A stretch of DNA of 64,000 nucleotides, taken from contig NW_006768853.1 in NCBI RefSeq assembly GCF_000204055.1, positions 20,177-84,176 on the forward strand. The letters run 5' to 3'. This DNA comes from Melampsora larici-populina 98AG31. Lineage: Eukaryota; Basidiomycota; Pucciniomycetes; Pucciniales; Melampsoraceae. The stretch's first letter is position 1; each line of letters begins with the position of its first letter. The notes beneath the pieces were generated by a model, which had not been told where the DNA came from, did no database searches, and was given only the letters and a program-made list of their open reading frames with translations. This document shows positions 34,583-45,817 of this stretch, piece after piece. Both the position numbers and the translations under genes were made by a program.

Positions 34583-35633
34583 AGGATGGAACAAAAGTCG
34601 AATGGTAAGCATAGTTTCTGAACAGAGATATAGAGTCGATACATTTGTACTCATTTCAATTTGGTCATTTGGTTTTGTTTTGACGATAATCTCAGGTTTA
34701 TAGAGTATGAGGTTTAGTTTAATTCATCCTCATTTTTTCTCAAATACATACATGAAAGCTTTTTTGTGGGGGCGGGGTGTTTTTATCAACTTTTTCTTCA
34801 TGGTTTCTTTTTTTAATTCCTTTTTTTATTATACAGTAGTAGTAAGCTAGTAGTAAATCACGTAGTATGTTTGGTTTTTTTGATTCAATGAAAAATTTAA
34901 GTATCAGAAAGAAATTCAGACTATTTTTTTATCCCTCTTGTTTCTCATTCTGAGTCTTGAGGTTTGTGAACGATTTGATTAATGTGATGTGAGTTTGGGT
35001 TTGGGTGAGTCGCTCGGATTTAGCGGGTAGGTTGAGTTTGTTTGAGAGATGAACTTGTAGTTCAACTGTTAACATCGACCTTGGAAAACTGGTCTTTGCT
35101 CAGGTCGCGTGTATGTGTAGTTGATGGAGATATCTGAAGGGTAATTGAAGATAAATATGTCAAGTCCTGGTCAGGTGCTTTGTGTATTTGGTCACCCTGA
35201 TGAGTTTTACCAAATAGGAAAAGTGGTATTAAAAGAAACTTGAAAGGAAGTATTACCGGTGGGAAGTATCTAGATACTTGGAAAGTTGTCACCTTAAAGA
35301 ATATATATGGCTCCTACGTTACCGAAATCCTACTGTTGTAAAGATAATACTTGACTATTCAATAAAAATTAAAAAATATGGAAGATCAAGGCGCAAAAAG
35401 AATGAGATAGATAAATCATGAAGGAACTGAGTCAAGATTTGCTATGAACACCCTTCAAAAAGCATCCAAAGCATCCCTGACTTCTTAATTAGTTAGTTAG
35501 ATGGACTGAAATATTTGCAGCTTTCACTTCAAAGAAACTGGATTCATTTAATTGTCAACACGTCAGTAGCTCTACTATACCTCAAGTGGGGTACTAGGTT
35601 TTTTATATATAGTTTAAAGTCTGGAGCGTTGTA
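34583..35633. other. convergent intergenic region
   Basis: Lies between the stop of ATP-citrate lyase and the 3' end of the minus-strand secreted-family gene. It is T-rich, has no supported ORF, and shows no strong terminator hairpin. Confidence 0.5.
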
Positions 35634-37388
35634 CTAATCAAAGTTGTTGAACGCATTATTAAAATCAGCTACATCGGACAGTGAAGTAGATACAAACAAA
35701 TTTCCACTTACATAATATTCAAATTCTTCTTTACTATAGGGACCTTTCTCTAGGATCATTGATTTCTTAATGTCATAGCCATATGGTATCTTAAGGGTGT
35801 GAGTGATTTGATGTGTATCTGAACTGATGAGGCAAGAGTAAAACTCTTGATCATATTCTTGAAGCCATCTTTCATATATCTCCCAACCGAGATTAACCCA
35901 GAATGTTCTCGTTGCACCAAACTCTAAATGTAAAGTAGTGTCTAATAAACTTTGAGGAGAAAATCCTAATGCTTTTGTTTGATTTTCATAATGAATATCA
36001 GATTTTATAATGGTGCTCCAGGCATTGGGATAATTATCCATTAAGTTTATAAACCATTTTGCAAAATATGTACATGCTGATTGATAGAATAAACTTTTGT
36101 TTTGAAGTTTACCTTTGTTGTGTAATCTTTCATAAACATCAAAAGTCCAATCCACCTTATGGATTGTCATAGGAAATATCAAATTTCTTACTTTCCATAT
36201 CAGTGGAGATTCAATATGAAAATCAAAGTTTGGGAACCATTTCTTTCTTCGCTTCAATATAAACGAGTTTCCTTTGCTCCATAATTCATTCATTTTATCA
36301 AAATCTTCAGGACGGTTTTTGATAATCAAGTTTCCATGGTGAGCAGCTGCATAGATCACAGTCACAGCTGGTAATGACTTGTAGTTCTTTGGATCAGGAA
36401 GTTGATGTATGATGTGATCTTTTGCTTCCATTCTCAGAATGTAGGGAACCGATGCACTGTCAAGGTGCTCCTCATTAACCTGTCCCTTCTGATAAAGACT
36501 TGGAGCTGGATGAGGGGGATCCCATTGATTGTTTTGTTGTTGAGAGATAGGTGACTCATCAGCTTGTCCTCTTGTGTAATATTCTTGATCAACTCTAGGT
36601 TTTCTTTTTTTCCTGCGGGATTTTGTGTTCTTTTCCCAGCTTTCATATTTCCTTTTTTTACCAATGAGAGGTGAGCCAATGCCTACACCGTCATTTATGC
36701 TCTCTCCATTGCTTATAGATGTGGTAGATGACCAGATTTGTGGCTCTAGATCTTCTCTGAGCGAATTGGTTGGTACATTGGCAAGTTCATACATGACCTC
36801 ACCAGAGGGCCAAGTGTTGCTGTGACAGCCATCCGTCACAGGACTGGTTGGAGTTCCTGCTCTATACGGCAGCTCTTTTTCTGTCGCCAAACTTGATGAA
36901 GTGCTTGAAGTTGTGAGATCTTCAAGATATTTCTGTAGTACATCATCACTGTTATCGTATGCATATCCGCCCCCAAAATCTGATCCAAAAAAAAGTCAGA
37001 TCAAAAACTTCTCAGATCACAAAGTATCGAAATGCTACGACCTGAAAAAACGTCTGGATGAATGAGGAATCTTACCCAGTGATGGAACACAACCAAATAA
37101 TTCTTCATCGGTATAGGAAGACAAGTGTTCCTTGATCTCGTGAAGAGGACCGTTTGGTGAACAAATATCTTGATAATGAGTATTGCAAGTATCAGAAATA
37201 GAGTGGAATGAATGTATATAAGGCTGAACGTCATATCCAGACTGCCAGGAATGTGCGATCTGGTTACGATAAGGTCTAGTTCCTGCAAAACTGTTGGTGT
37301 CAACGACAAAATTATCGAGGTTTTCCCAAGTAGGCCTCAGGATACAAGGTCTTATAGATATGATGATCAAGAATTTTTTTGATAACAT
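35634..37388 (-). CDS. secreted local-family protein, copy A
   Basis: I recognise no domain. Two exons (37388-37076 and 36979-35634) join in phase 1 to give 552 residues. The start at the M of MLSKKFLIIISIRPCI is chosen because it gives a signal-peptide-like N-terminus, and the paralogue at 43395 starts at the same place. The first 200 residues are polar and variable. A strongly basic stretch (KKRKYES...SRRKKRKPR, near residue 211) looks like a bipartite nuclear localisation signal. The C-terminal 280 residues are best conserved with the paralogue: KDHIIH..PDP, VIYAAAHHGNLII, RRKKWFPNFD, QSACTYF..WF, LEFGATR, and a YG(Y)..KKSMILE.GPY ending. Secretion plus an NLS would fit an effector that enters host nuclei, which is inference. 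Confidence 0.65.
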
Positions 37389-40017
37389 TTTTGTTTCAGT
37401 GAACCAAGATCTATGATCATTGGAATGGGAGCAGATGGAAAGCTTGGTTTTTGATGAGCACCTTATATTTTTATCTGACATTGCCTCTTGAAATCGGAAG
37501 CTTCTCGGTCTAATCCCCGAGCCAGGACTAATTCACAATCTGTAAATGTTGCAGTTTGTTGTGATCATGCTCAAAACTGCCGAAATGACGACGAGGAAGC
37601 TGGTCCCGAATGTGAATTCCTTGGTAATATTCATCTGACAGGTTTCAAGCAAGAAATTTTCCGGCAGTCCTGGAGCGGTATTAGAGATGAAAGGCTTCGG
37701 CAAAAGAAAATGGGCTCGATGGACTATATACTCCACACAAGCACCACCGGCACCACAAAGGGTGAAGATTAAGGTGGCCTGGGACTCAGATTGAGCGGCC
37801 CGAGGTATGGATCCGAAACGACTTCTTGGACAAGAACCGCAAAGGCGAACCTCCCGCATTATGGAGAATGACTTGAGACCAGAAAATCTTTGTTGACTCT
37901 GATGTCATACACAGATCATTTATGGAGTCCATGGTTGGCATACATCATTTCTCAACAGGCCTGATGATATCATACTTACACCTCCGTACTTACACCACCG
38001 TGGGCTGTCAGTGTAAGCCTTCAGTTCTACATAACCCTCTATAGCCAATTGATAAGCTGTGTAGCCAACCCAAACTCGTTGCAAATGTGTATTTACGATG
38101 GTTAGAGATCTACGGCTTCTACGACTTTGTGATTGGAGCTCAAGAGACGTCTCGAAACGGCGCCTTGTTCAGTAGCCAGAAAATGTCTCGGCTCGGATGA
38201 ATATTGCAAGAAGACTTACATCAAACAGGTATACAGCACGATTCCGCTATCATTGTTTGCCCTTCTGCTGAGACACTCGATGCGGTGGTACGGAAAGCCG
38301 TTGTAGCGCATTGCAAGAGGTATCGGGTCTTTACAGATTACAATTGCTTGATCTGAATTATTATTTTCGATGTGGAAGTCTCGGATGTCTCAGAAATCAG
38401 ATAGGTAATCTTGAAGTCTTATCTTTCTCGCGGACTGCCTTTCGGAAAGGCTTTCACCAGCGGGGTAGGCGCACTAGCCCCAGAAAAACTTCACTGATCT
38501 TTGCCTCTGTTCCTCTTCTCTTGAGTGTTACCGGTTCATATTGTTTTAAGATCATCTGGTTTTTGCAGGTCTCGGGGAAATCATGATTCTCCAAAAAAAT
38601 CAGACTTGGGATGTATTTACTCACTTTATATATAAGATGCATAAGAGATTTATGCATAAAAGGTGTGAGCACTTATGAGTTGCCTATACATAAGTACCAC
38701 TGTTATGAATATAAGCGAAGAAAGTATTCCAGTGAGGGTTTTTTGGGCTGTTAACAATCTGGTATTGTGAAATAATACACCATGAAGTAAGGTGGGACCT
38801 TTCTAGAAGGTTTTTGCTCTACAGTGTACTTCAAAAAATAAAGCCTACAGGCATACATGGTGCTATGACATAGCACCTGATAGTGCTAGCCAAAAGAATA
38901 TACCAATTCTCACATTATGGCTATCCTAGCATAGGTGGGCCATTGACACAATTTCCACAAGACCAATCATCAGGTTGAGCTTAAGGCTTGGACCGGGCCC
39001 CAGGGGTTGGGCCACCCAAGCAGGCTTGGGCTTTATTGTCCCTCTGAATGTACTCTCAGGTCAGCCAAAAGGCCAAAAAGAAGGGCTTGGTGGGGATGAA
39101 AGATGATCTGAGAGGCTCAGAAAGTGGTAAAAGGACCCAGAAAGCAGATGAAAAGAGTTTTAATGACCATAATGGCAAATATAATGTGCCTCAAATCACC
39201 AATTTCCTTGTTGCTGTGCCACACAGGAGATGTTTTTTTTTCATCAGGCCAGACAAAAGCCTTAGTTAAGTTTTCTGAGAGCTCCACACCAGTAAACCTG
39301 CAAGAGGTAATTGTACCCAGTTTCTTCTAGTTGAGGGTAGAACCTTTTGTTACTTTAGGGTCAAAAGCAGTCCAGACCCGCTGGCCCTTCATTGTGCTAA
39401 AGAATCCTCATTTTTTCACATGGTACCCCCTACTACATTCTTGTGATGAGTTTAATTATTGCAGTGTGACCACTATTCAAAAGAGAGAATTCCTTGAGTT
39501 TAAGATTTGTCAATCTTGATTACACACTGAATTGATTGGCCTCAATATTGATTACACACTGTGATTGACCTCAGTCTTGATTAAAATCAGGTGAGATTTG
39601 GATTGCTTTCAATGCTTGTTACAATTATCAATTTTTTTGATCTCAAGTGCCATGTGTCCTCAGGAAGCTCCATTGGTGCTGTGATGTGACACAATGGATT
39701 TTTTTCACAGGATAGAAGAGTCTTGATGATGCAGGAAGTTCCCAAATTTGACCAACAAATCCTACCACTAAGAGAAACACATTGGACAAAATTGTTTCAG
39801 CCTTATACCAAATCAAATGAAGTTGGTAAAGTCATAGCTGACTACATAATTGTTGAAAAATCCAAGCCAACACTTCTGAATCAGTATGAATCTGATCATG
39901 CTTTGGTTTTTCAGCTTTTCAATTAAAGAACAGTACATAAACAAAGAGGTTGTATAGCTACACAAGCAGCTCTACAAACCCTCCAGTGAGCTCCTATTAT
40001 TTCTCTATGGAGTCTAA
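37389..40017. other. region between family copies A and B, no supported gene
   Basis: The plus strand at 37488-37772 and minus strand at 37533-37859 have overlapping ORFs with no recognisable motif. A GC-richer block at 37500-38500 may be an old captured fragment. 39723-39926 holds a 67-codon frame (MMMQEVPKFDQQILPLRE) of unknown origin. Confidence 0.35.
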
Positions 40018-40600
40018 ATTCTGGAGCCTTGTACTTATTGTGAATGTTCAAAGCATCATGACAATGGTTGTAGACATTGAAACAGCTACAAATAATTTCA
40101 GCTTACACGGTTCTCAAATTCTTTTTTACTATAGAGGCCTTCCTCATGGATCATTGATATCCTGATATTTGGTCATATGGTACCTTAAAGTTTTGCACAG
40201 CTTGATGTGAATCAAGATTGATGATACAAGCATAAGAATATTCATCATACTCTTGAAGACATGTTTCATATACCTCCCAGCTAAGACTCACCTAGAATGC
40301 CCTTGTTGTTCCAAAATCTGAATGTAAAGTGACATCTAATAAGGTTTAAGAAGACAGTCAAGAATTTTGTATAATCCTCATATCAAGCACCATACTGCAA
40401 GATCATCTGCCAGTTGTTTTAATAATTACAAATCCAGTTAGTAGACCATTGTGTAACATATGTACATGCTGATGGATGGGCTAAAGTTTTGTTTTCAAGG
40501 ACACCTGTATTTCAAATACTTGAGAACAAGATGAATGTCCAATCCACCTTGTAAATGGGTGTGATACCTTTAGACCAGATATGAGGCCCATTGTTGATAT
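40018..40600 (-). pseudogene. secreted local-family copy B, decayed
   Basis: The sequence aligns by eye with the 3' halves of copies A and C. It shares the 3' junction (TCTGGAGC.TTGTACT at 40020, like 35621 and 41581), segments matching TTTCATATACCTCCCA, ATGTACATGCTGAT and GTCCAATCCACCTT of copy A, and the same order. Frames are broken by many stops and indels, and no 5' exon was found. The match fades past about 40600. Confidence 0.6.
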
Positions 40601-41629
40601 ATTGATACTTCCACAATCAAATTCTGTGGTTTGATAGTACAAGATTTATAACATATCTATCATGCATAGGCTATCAGTTCTCAGTGCTAATACTTTGTGG
40701 AAAATTGATCAGTTGCAAACTTCCTGCAAGATCCAAATTTGTTTCATATGGACAGCTAAAAAGATGTTTCTAGCAGTGCCATGTTCAGAGGCTAGAAGAT
40801 GTATCAATTTGGGTGGCTCAGCATTGCAGGATTACTTACATCATAGAATATCTATGCAGCATATTTGTGGTTGGTCTCCTCTTCTATAATCTGCCATTGT
40901 GTGCAAGGCCTTTGGTATACACTGAAATGGATATTGAAAATGTATGTTTTCTACACATAAAGATCACAGTTGCATCTACAAAGCACTTGAGCATTTGTCT
41001 GCCCTCATCATTCTTGTATTTTGGGCTGCATGTGTAAATGGATCCTGATTGCTCAAGAATAATCAAGGTGGAAGAAGAGGAAATCAGGAAATAACATGAG
41101 TGAAGAAATATTGAAGATAACCATGTAAAAGATACTCCACAGACACCAACCAACTTTGCTGTCAGCCCCATGATATCAATTGTCATTTGTTAAATCAACT
41201 TCTACATTGTTTCATATTTGCCAAATTCTGAAACATTTGATTTCAATCAAAGATGCCTCACATTGAAAGATCTGGTGTGCTCTTGCATTGAAACCCCTTT
41301 GGAGATAAGCCCACAGATCTGAGCTGTAACCTGGCTCCAGGTACTCTTATGCAAATAAATGAAAAGATTTAGTTTCTGGGAATGCATCCAATGACTCCTT
41401 GCATATCCAAGTCCAAGAAATCTTTTCTGACTGTGCTTCAAGGAGTCAACCAAGTGGAAGAAGATGAGCTTGAATTTAGATGTGTGGAGAAGTAAGGGTA
41501 GAAAACATAACTTACATATTCAAGATGACTTGTTCCTCTCAGCCTTCAAGTTTGCTGCTAGAGTATTCTTGTATAGCCTAGATTCTGGAGCTATGTACTT
41601 TGTGGATACAAAGCGGGATACAAAGTTCC
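40601..41629. other. region between family copies B and C, nothing supported
   Basis: Overlapping short ORFs of 70-100 codons on both strands without shared motifs. The upstream part may be undetectably decayed remains of copy B. Confidence 0.35.
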
Positions 41630-43395
41630 TTAAACTGTTGATATCAGGATTCTAACACACATTGTTCCACTTACGGCATAATTAAATTGTCTTTTATCAT
41701 AGGGTCCATCCTCTAGCATCATTGATGTCTTGACACTATATCCGTATATTTGCTTAAAGTTCTTCATTAAATGCTTTGTATCTGTGTTGAAAATGCAGGA
41801 GTGAATCTCTTCATGAAACAATTGAAGCCACCCTTCAAATATCTCCCAACTAAGTTTAACCAGAAATACTTCTCTCGTTCCAAATTCTAATTGTGAAGTA
41901 ACATCTAACAAGTTTTTTGGATTGAGACCTGTCCGATGTGAATAAAGATTGAAGGATAAATTTGATTCCAAAAGTTTCTTCCAGTTATTTTGGTAATGAT
42001 CAAGTAAGTTTGAAAACCAAGCTTTAAAGTATCTACAAGCTGATTGATATACCAAGCCTTTGTTTTTCAATTTCTTTGTTTTTTGAAGTCTTCCAAACAA
42101 ATTACAAGTAAGTTTCACTTTGAAAATCAATATTGGAAAAAGTATATTCTTTGATTTCCAAATGAATTGAGATTGAATATTTGAATCAAAGTTTGGAAAC
42201 CATTTCTTCCTCACCTTCAATAGAAGGCTACTTCCTGTCTCCCAGAATTCATTCATCTCATCAAACACATCAATATGCTTGTTGATGATTAAATGTCCAT
42301 GGTGAGCAGCTGCGTACAAAAGATTCTTTGCTTCAAACCCTTTGTAATGGTTTGGATCAGGGGTTCTGTGTATAATGTGATTTTTCATCTCCTTGTAGAG
42401 AACTAATGGAATCAATGTATCATACTCAAAATTCTCCTCAACTTGGCCCATTTGATCAAGAATAGACCTTGATGATGAGTCTGGTACCTGATATAGCATT
42501 CGTTCCAGGGGCCCATATTGATTATTTTGATGTTGGCAAAGAAGCACTTCATCATTCTTTTCTTCTGTGCAGTATTGTTGATAGATACCAGTGGGGTTTC
42601 TTCTATTTGGAGATACGATGTCTTGTTCCCAACCTGTGTGTTTGCTTTTGTCACCTGTGGAAGGTTCTTCAAAGCCATTACTATTTATTGGAGTCTTGTT
42701 GCTCTCAAATCCAGAAGATTTATCAAGTTGTGTATTTTGACTGCCTTGCTGTGTAATTGTTGTCATAGTGTCAAGTTCATTTATGGTCCTATCCTGGACC
42801 AGGGTACTTATGGGGTAGCTGCTATACATGCTAGAAAAGGTTTGAGAACCTTTTGGATTGGTCAGTTCTCTGTTGGTATGTTTGCTTGGTTGACCAATTG
42901 CTGCTTTGTCTGTTACTGAAGTTAAAAAACTGTTTGAATGCTGTATATATTCAATATGTTTCTGTAGTGCATTACCACTGTGATCATATGAGTTTTCACA
43001 TTGTGAACCTGACCACAGATCAACCAAAGGCAAAAGACTGTCAGCTCACATATAACTGAAGTATTTGACTTCCTTGCAAACAAGGAACTCTCACCAAGCG
43101 ATTGGATGTGACAAGGTTTATGGTAATTGTTGGGTGGTTGTTCCTCTTCACTTCGAAAAGATAAATCAACTGGATAAAGAGGTTCCAAATCATTGTGGTA
43201 GGAATTTGGAGCAAATTGAAAGGGATCCATACAATTATCATGATAATTTTCATACCCCCATGAATGGGTAAGGTGATCATGATTTGGCAGTATTGCACTA
43301 TCGTTAGGATCGAGGCCAAAACTATCAAAATCCCACATCGGCATCGAAATACATGACCTTATTGATAAAAAGATGGAGAACAATTTTAGAATCAT
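41630..43395 (-). CDS. secreted local-family protein, copy C
   Basis: A paralogue of the gene at 35634-37388, on the same strand with the same exon structure. Exons 43395-43095 and 43008-41630 join in phase 1 to give 559 residues. The N-terminus MILKLFSIFLSIRSCISM is signal-peptide-like. The 5' exon boundary shares the SLG|G junction with copy A, and YDHSGNALQKHIE matches YDNSDDVLQKYLE of copy A. The conserved C-terminal block is present: HIIHRTPDPNHY, LLYAAAHHGHLII, VRKKWFPNFD, YQSACRYFKAWF, LEFGTREVF, YGYSVKTSMMLEDGPY. The basic cluster of copy A is not obvious here. Reading frames are open, so the gene is probably functional. Function unknown. Confidence 0.65.
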
Positions 43396-45553
43396 TTTGG
43401 TTTCTACGGAAATGAGATCTAACATTGAGAAACTCTTGAGGTTCTGGCATACTTCCACTACCTTATAGATCGAAAAAATTAAACGTACATAGCTCATGAA
43501 ACCAGGCACTCCACATGGAAAAGTTGGGGTTGACCGAAACTCAATTAGATTATCAAAATTCCCTCGTTGTTGAGTGGCAGCTTATTGAGAATCCAAGTCA
43601 TTGATTATTAAATTTACATGATTCATTTATCTTACAAGTCTCAAGAAGGCAAATGACGCAGTGGCCTTGGAATGGCGATCAAAGGGAGTATGTGGACTTT
43701 AACTTGACCAAGTCCCTCCGGTCAAACACCGTTTCCTCGCAAGCTCGTGTGGGCTTCGAGCTTGCAAGGTCAAGAGCGCTCTGTAAGAATTTGGACTTGT
43801 GTTAAGGTGAATTTGGGCTCGCCGCTCATCTACCGTTGGATGCAAAAATCTCGCGCGATTCTGCTCGCAAAACCAAAATCCGTTGGCGGAGGATCCTGAC
43901 CAACCTTTTTGAGACCAACAGTAAGCTGTGTACACACTCCAAGCTTGATCTGATGAAATTGGAATTCTTACATGCGTCTCACCCTTCGATGGTGCAAGAT
44001 GAGGTGCAAGACAGGCGTTACGTAGCACGTTCTTGCTAATTTGTGATCGTTCCGTCAACTGGCTCTTCTGATTGTATGTATCAGGATACCATGCTTTGTC
44101 CCTCATGATTATCAACCTCTAAGCCACGAGCTCTTGAGTGCTGACGTGCTACCCATGATGGCAGTGACACGTTGAGAAATTTGAACTTCTTGTCATGATG
44201 CGGCAAACCTAAAAGTCCCACCGGCAAATAAGTCCCATCGACAGCAAACTTAGTTAAGTTTGATGATGTGGGATGTACGGCTTCCGGCATCATGTTTGGA
44301 GCTGCGTACGGCATCAATGTTGATATAGTAGAACGTGTTCCACTGCTATGTTGCTTTACCGCAAGCCCCAACAACCGCGCGCATGAGCCTGCCCGGAGCC
44401 TGCCAAGGGCTTGCCACTTATTGTTAAGTTTGCAAATCCAGCCTGATACCAAATCGAGTTTTTAGTTACCCTACCATCCATACAACAAACCCCTCAGAGG
44501 GCTCCGATAAAACTCCTAGCGTTTTTTTCTGCGTCTTCTGCCCTCCCCAGATTTCCAATACCAACTCTGGAAGTCAAGCTGACAAAGGTCTTCTATTTTT
44601 GTCACATTGAGATTTTAAGCGCCAATCTGCTGTGATTACAGTTGTGAACTTGTGTTTACATATGCAACAGCGTGAATAGTTGTGCCAGGTTGAACAATGC
44701 CTTTGGTGAACCAGATTGTTGTCCAAAAAGTCTGGGGCATATCAAAACTTAACCAAGTCCCTTGCCAAAGGCCCGAGGCTTGAGTGAGGGATGTACTGTT
44801 AAAAGCAGCTTCCTTGCTCAAGAGGTGAGCTGTATTGGCTCAAAGAACTTTATAGCAGCTTATGTTTTTCCTGGGTCAAGAAACCTTCCTTGGTGCATAA
44901 CATACACTTGAACTTCAATCTGACCCTTATCTCTTTGGGAACTTCTACTTTCAGGTGATAGACAAGTGGGCATCTTTACCCATTCTTGAGGAAGACAGGC
45001 TTTAAGCGTGCACACCACATAGAATTTTTTGAACAAGACTCCCAGTTTATGACCCAAAAGCAGGAATTTCACACAATTTTAGAAGAGCTTGCAGTACCAT
45101 ATGTAATAAGCATTTGCAGTCCTATGTTTGTTTTGCTTTGAGCCCTGTGTATTTAGCAATTACCCAAGGAATTTGCAGTAGAGATTTACAGGATAGAAAG
45201 TCAAAATCCAAGCATGTTCCCATAATTGAGGAATCTCTTCATGGATGCAGTTCCAGAAAGAAAAAAAAAAAAAAGAAAAAAACTACAGCCAAAAGGGGAT
45301 TCTGAAATCCGGGGCACATTCCTGTATTTTAACTTAGGATCCCATCATTTTTGAGCCAATACATGTGCTGACTTCTGAGACAAGAAAACCATTCTTAGTG
45401 TTAAGTCCCTTACTCATTGGGCCTTTGGCAAATGACTTATTTGAGTTTGGAGAAAATCCTGTTGGTCAAAACATAGGATCTTGCAGGAGGCACAATATGT
45501 GGGAGGAGTCCACAAAGGCATGCCTTGAGTACTCAAGAGGACAGTTTCATTGA
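43396..45553. other. mixed intergenic region left of the retrotransposon
   Basis: Minus-strand frames at 43699-44115 and 44081-44452 are GC-richer than their surroundings; the second includes VDGTYLPVGLLG, vaguely transposase-like. No family can be named. A run of A/G (45257-45280) is simple sequence. No supported gene. Confidence 0.35.
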
Positions 45554-45802
45554 CACTGGTGACCAAAGGCACGACATCATTGGTGAGTTCCATCGGGACA
45601 CATGACGCGGTGTATGAGTTAAAAGAGACGGGGCCGGGACAATACCCGGCCTGAAGATGCACAGGCGATACAAACTGTGAAAATTTTTAATCTTCACAAG
45701 TCTGTACGCCCCAGAACACTCATACACCCCAGTCTTTAATCTATAAATCTACGATTTAAGCTTCTAGCAGAAATATAAAACATATATTTCCCTTTTTTCA
45801 AA
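45554..45802 (+). repeat. split direct repeat A1
   Basis: 249 bases nearly identical to 51491-51739 (starts CACTGGTGACCAAAGGCACG, ends CCCTTTTTTCAAA). Left terminus of the retrotransposon. Confidence 0.9.
45742..45748 (+). promoter_or_regulatory. TATA-like box inside repeat A1
   Basis: TATAAAT lies 70 bases before the gag ATG at 45818, and the same box recurs in A2. It is a plausible core promoter for the element's transcript. Confidence 0.35.
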
Positions 45803-45817
45803 AATTAGAAATTAAAG

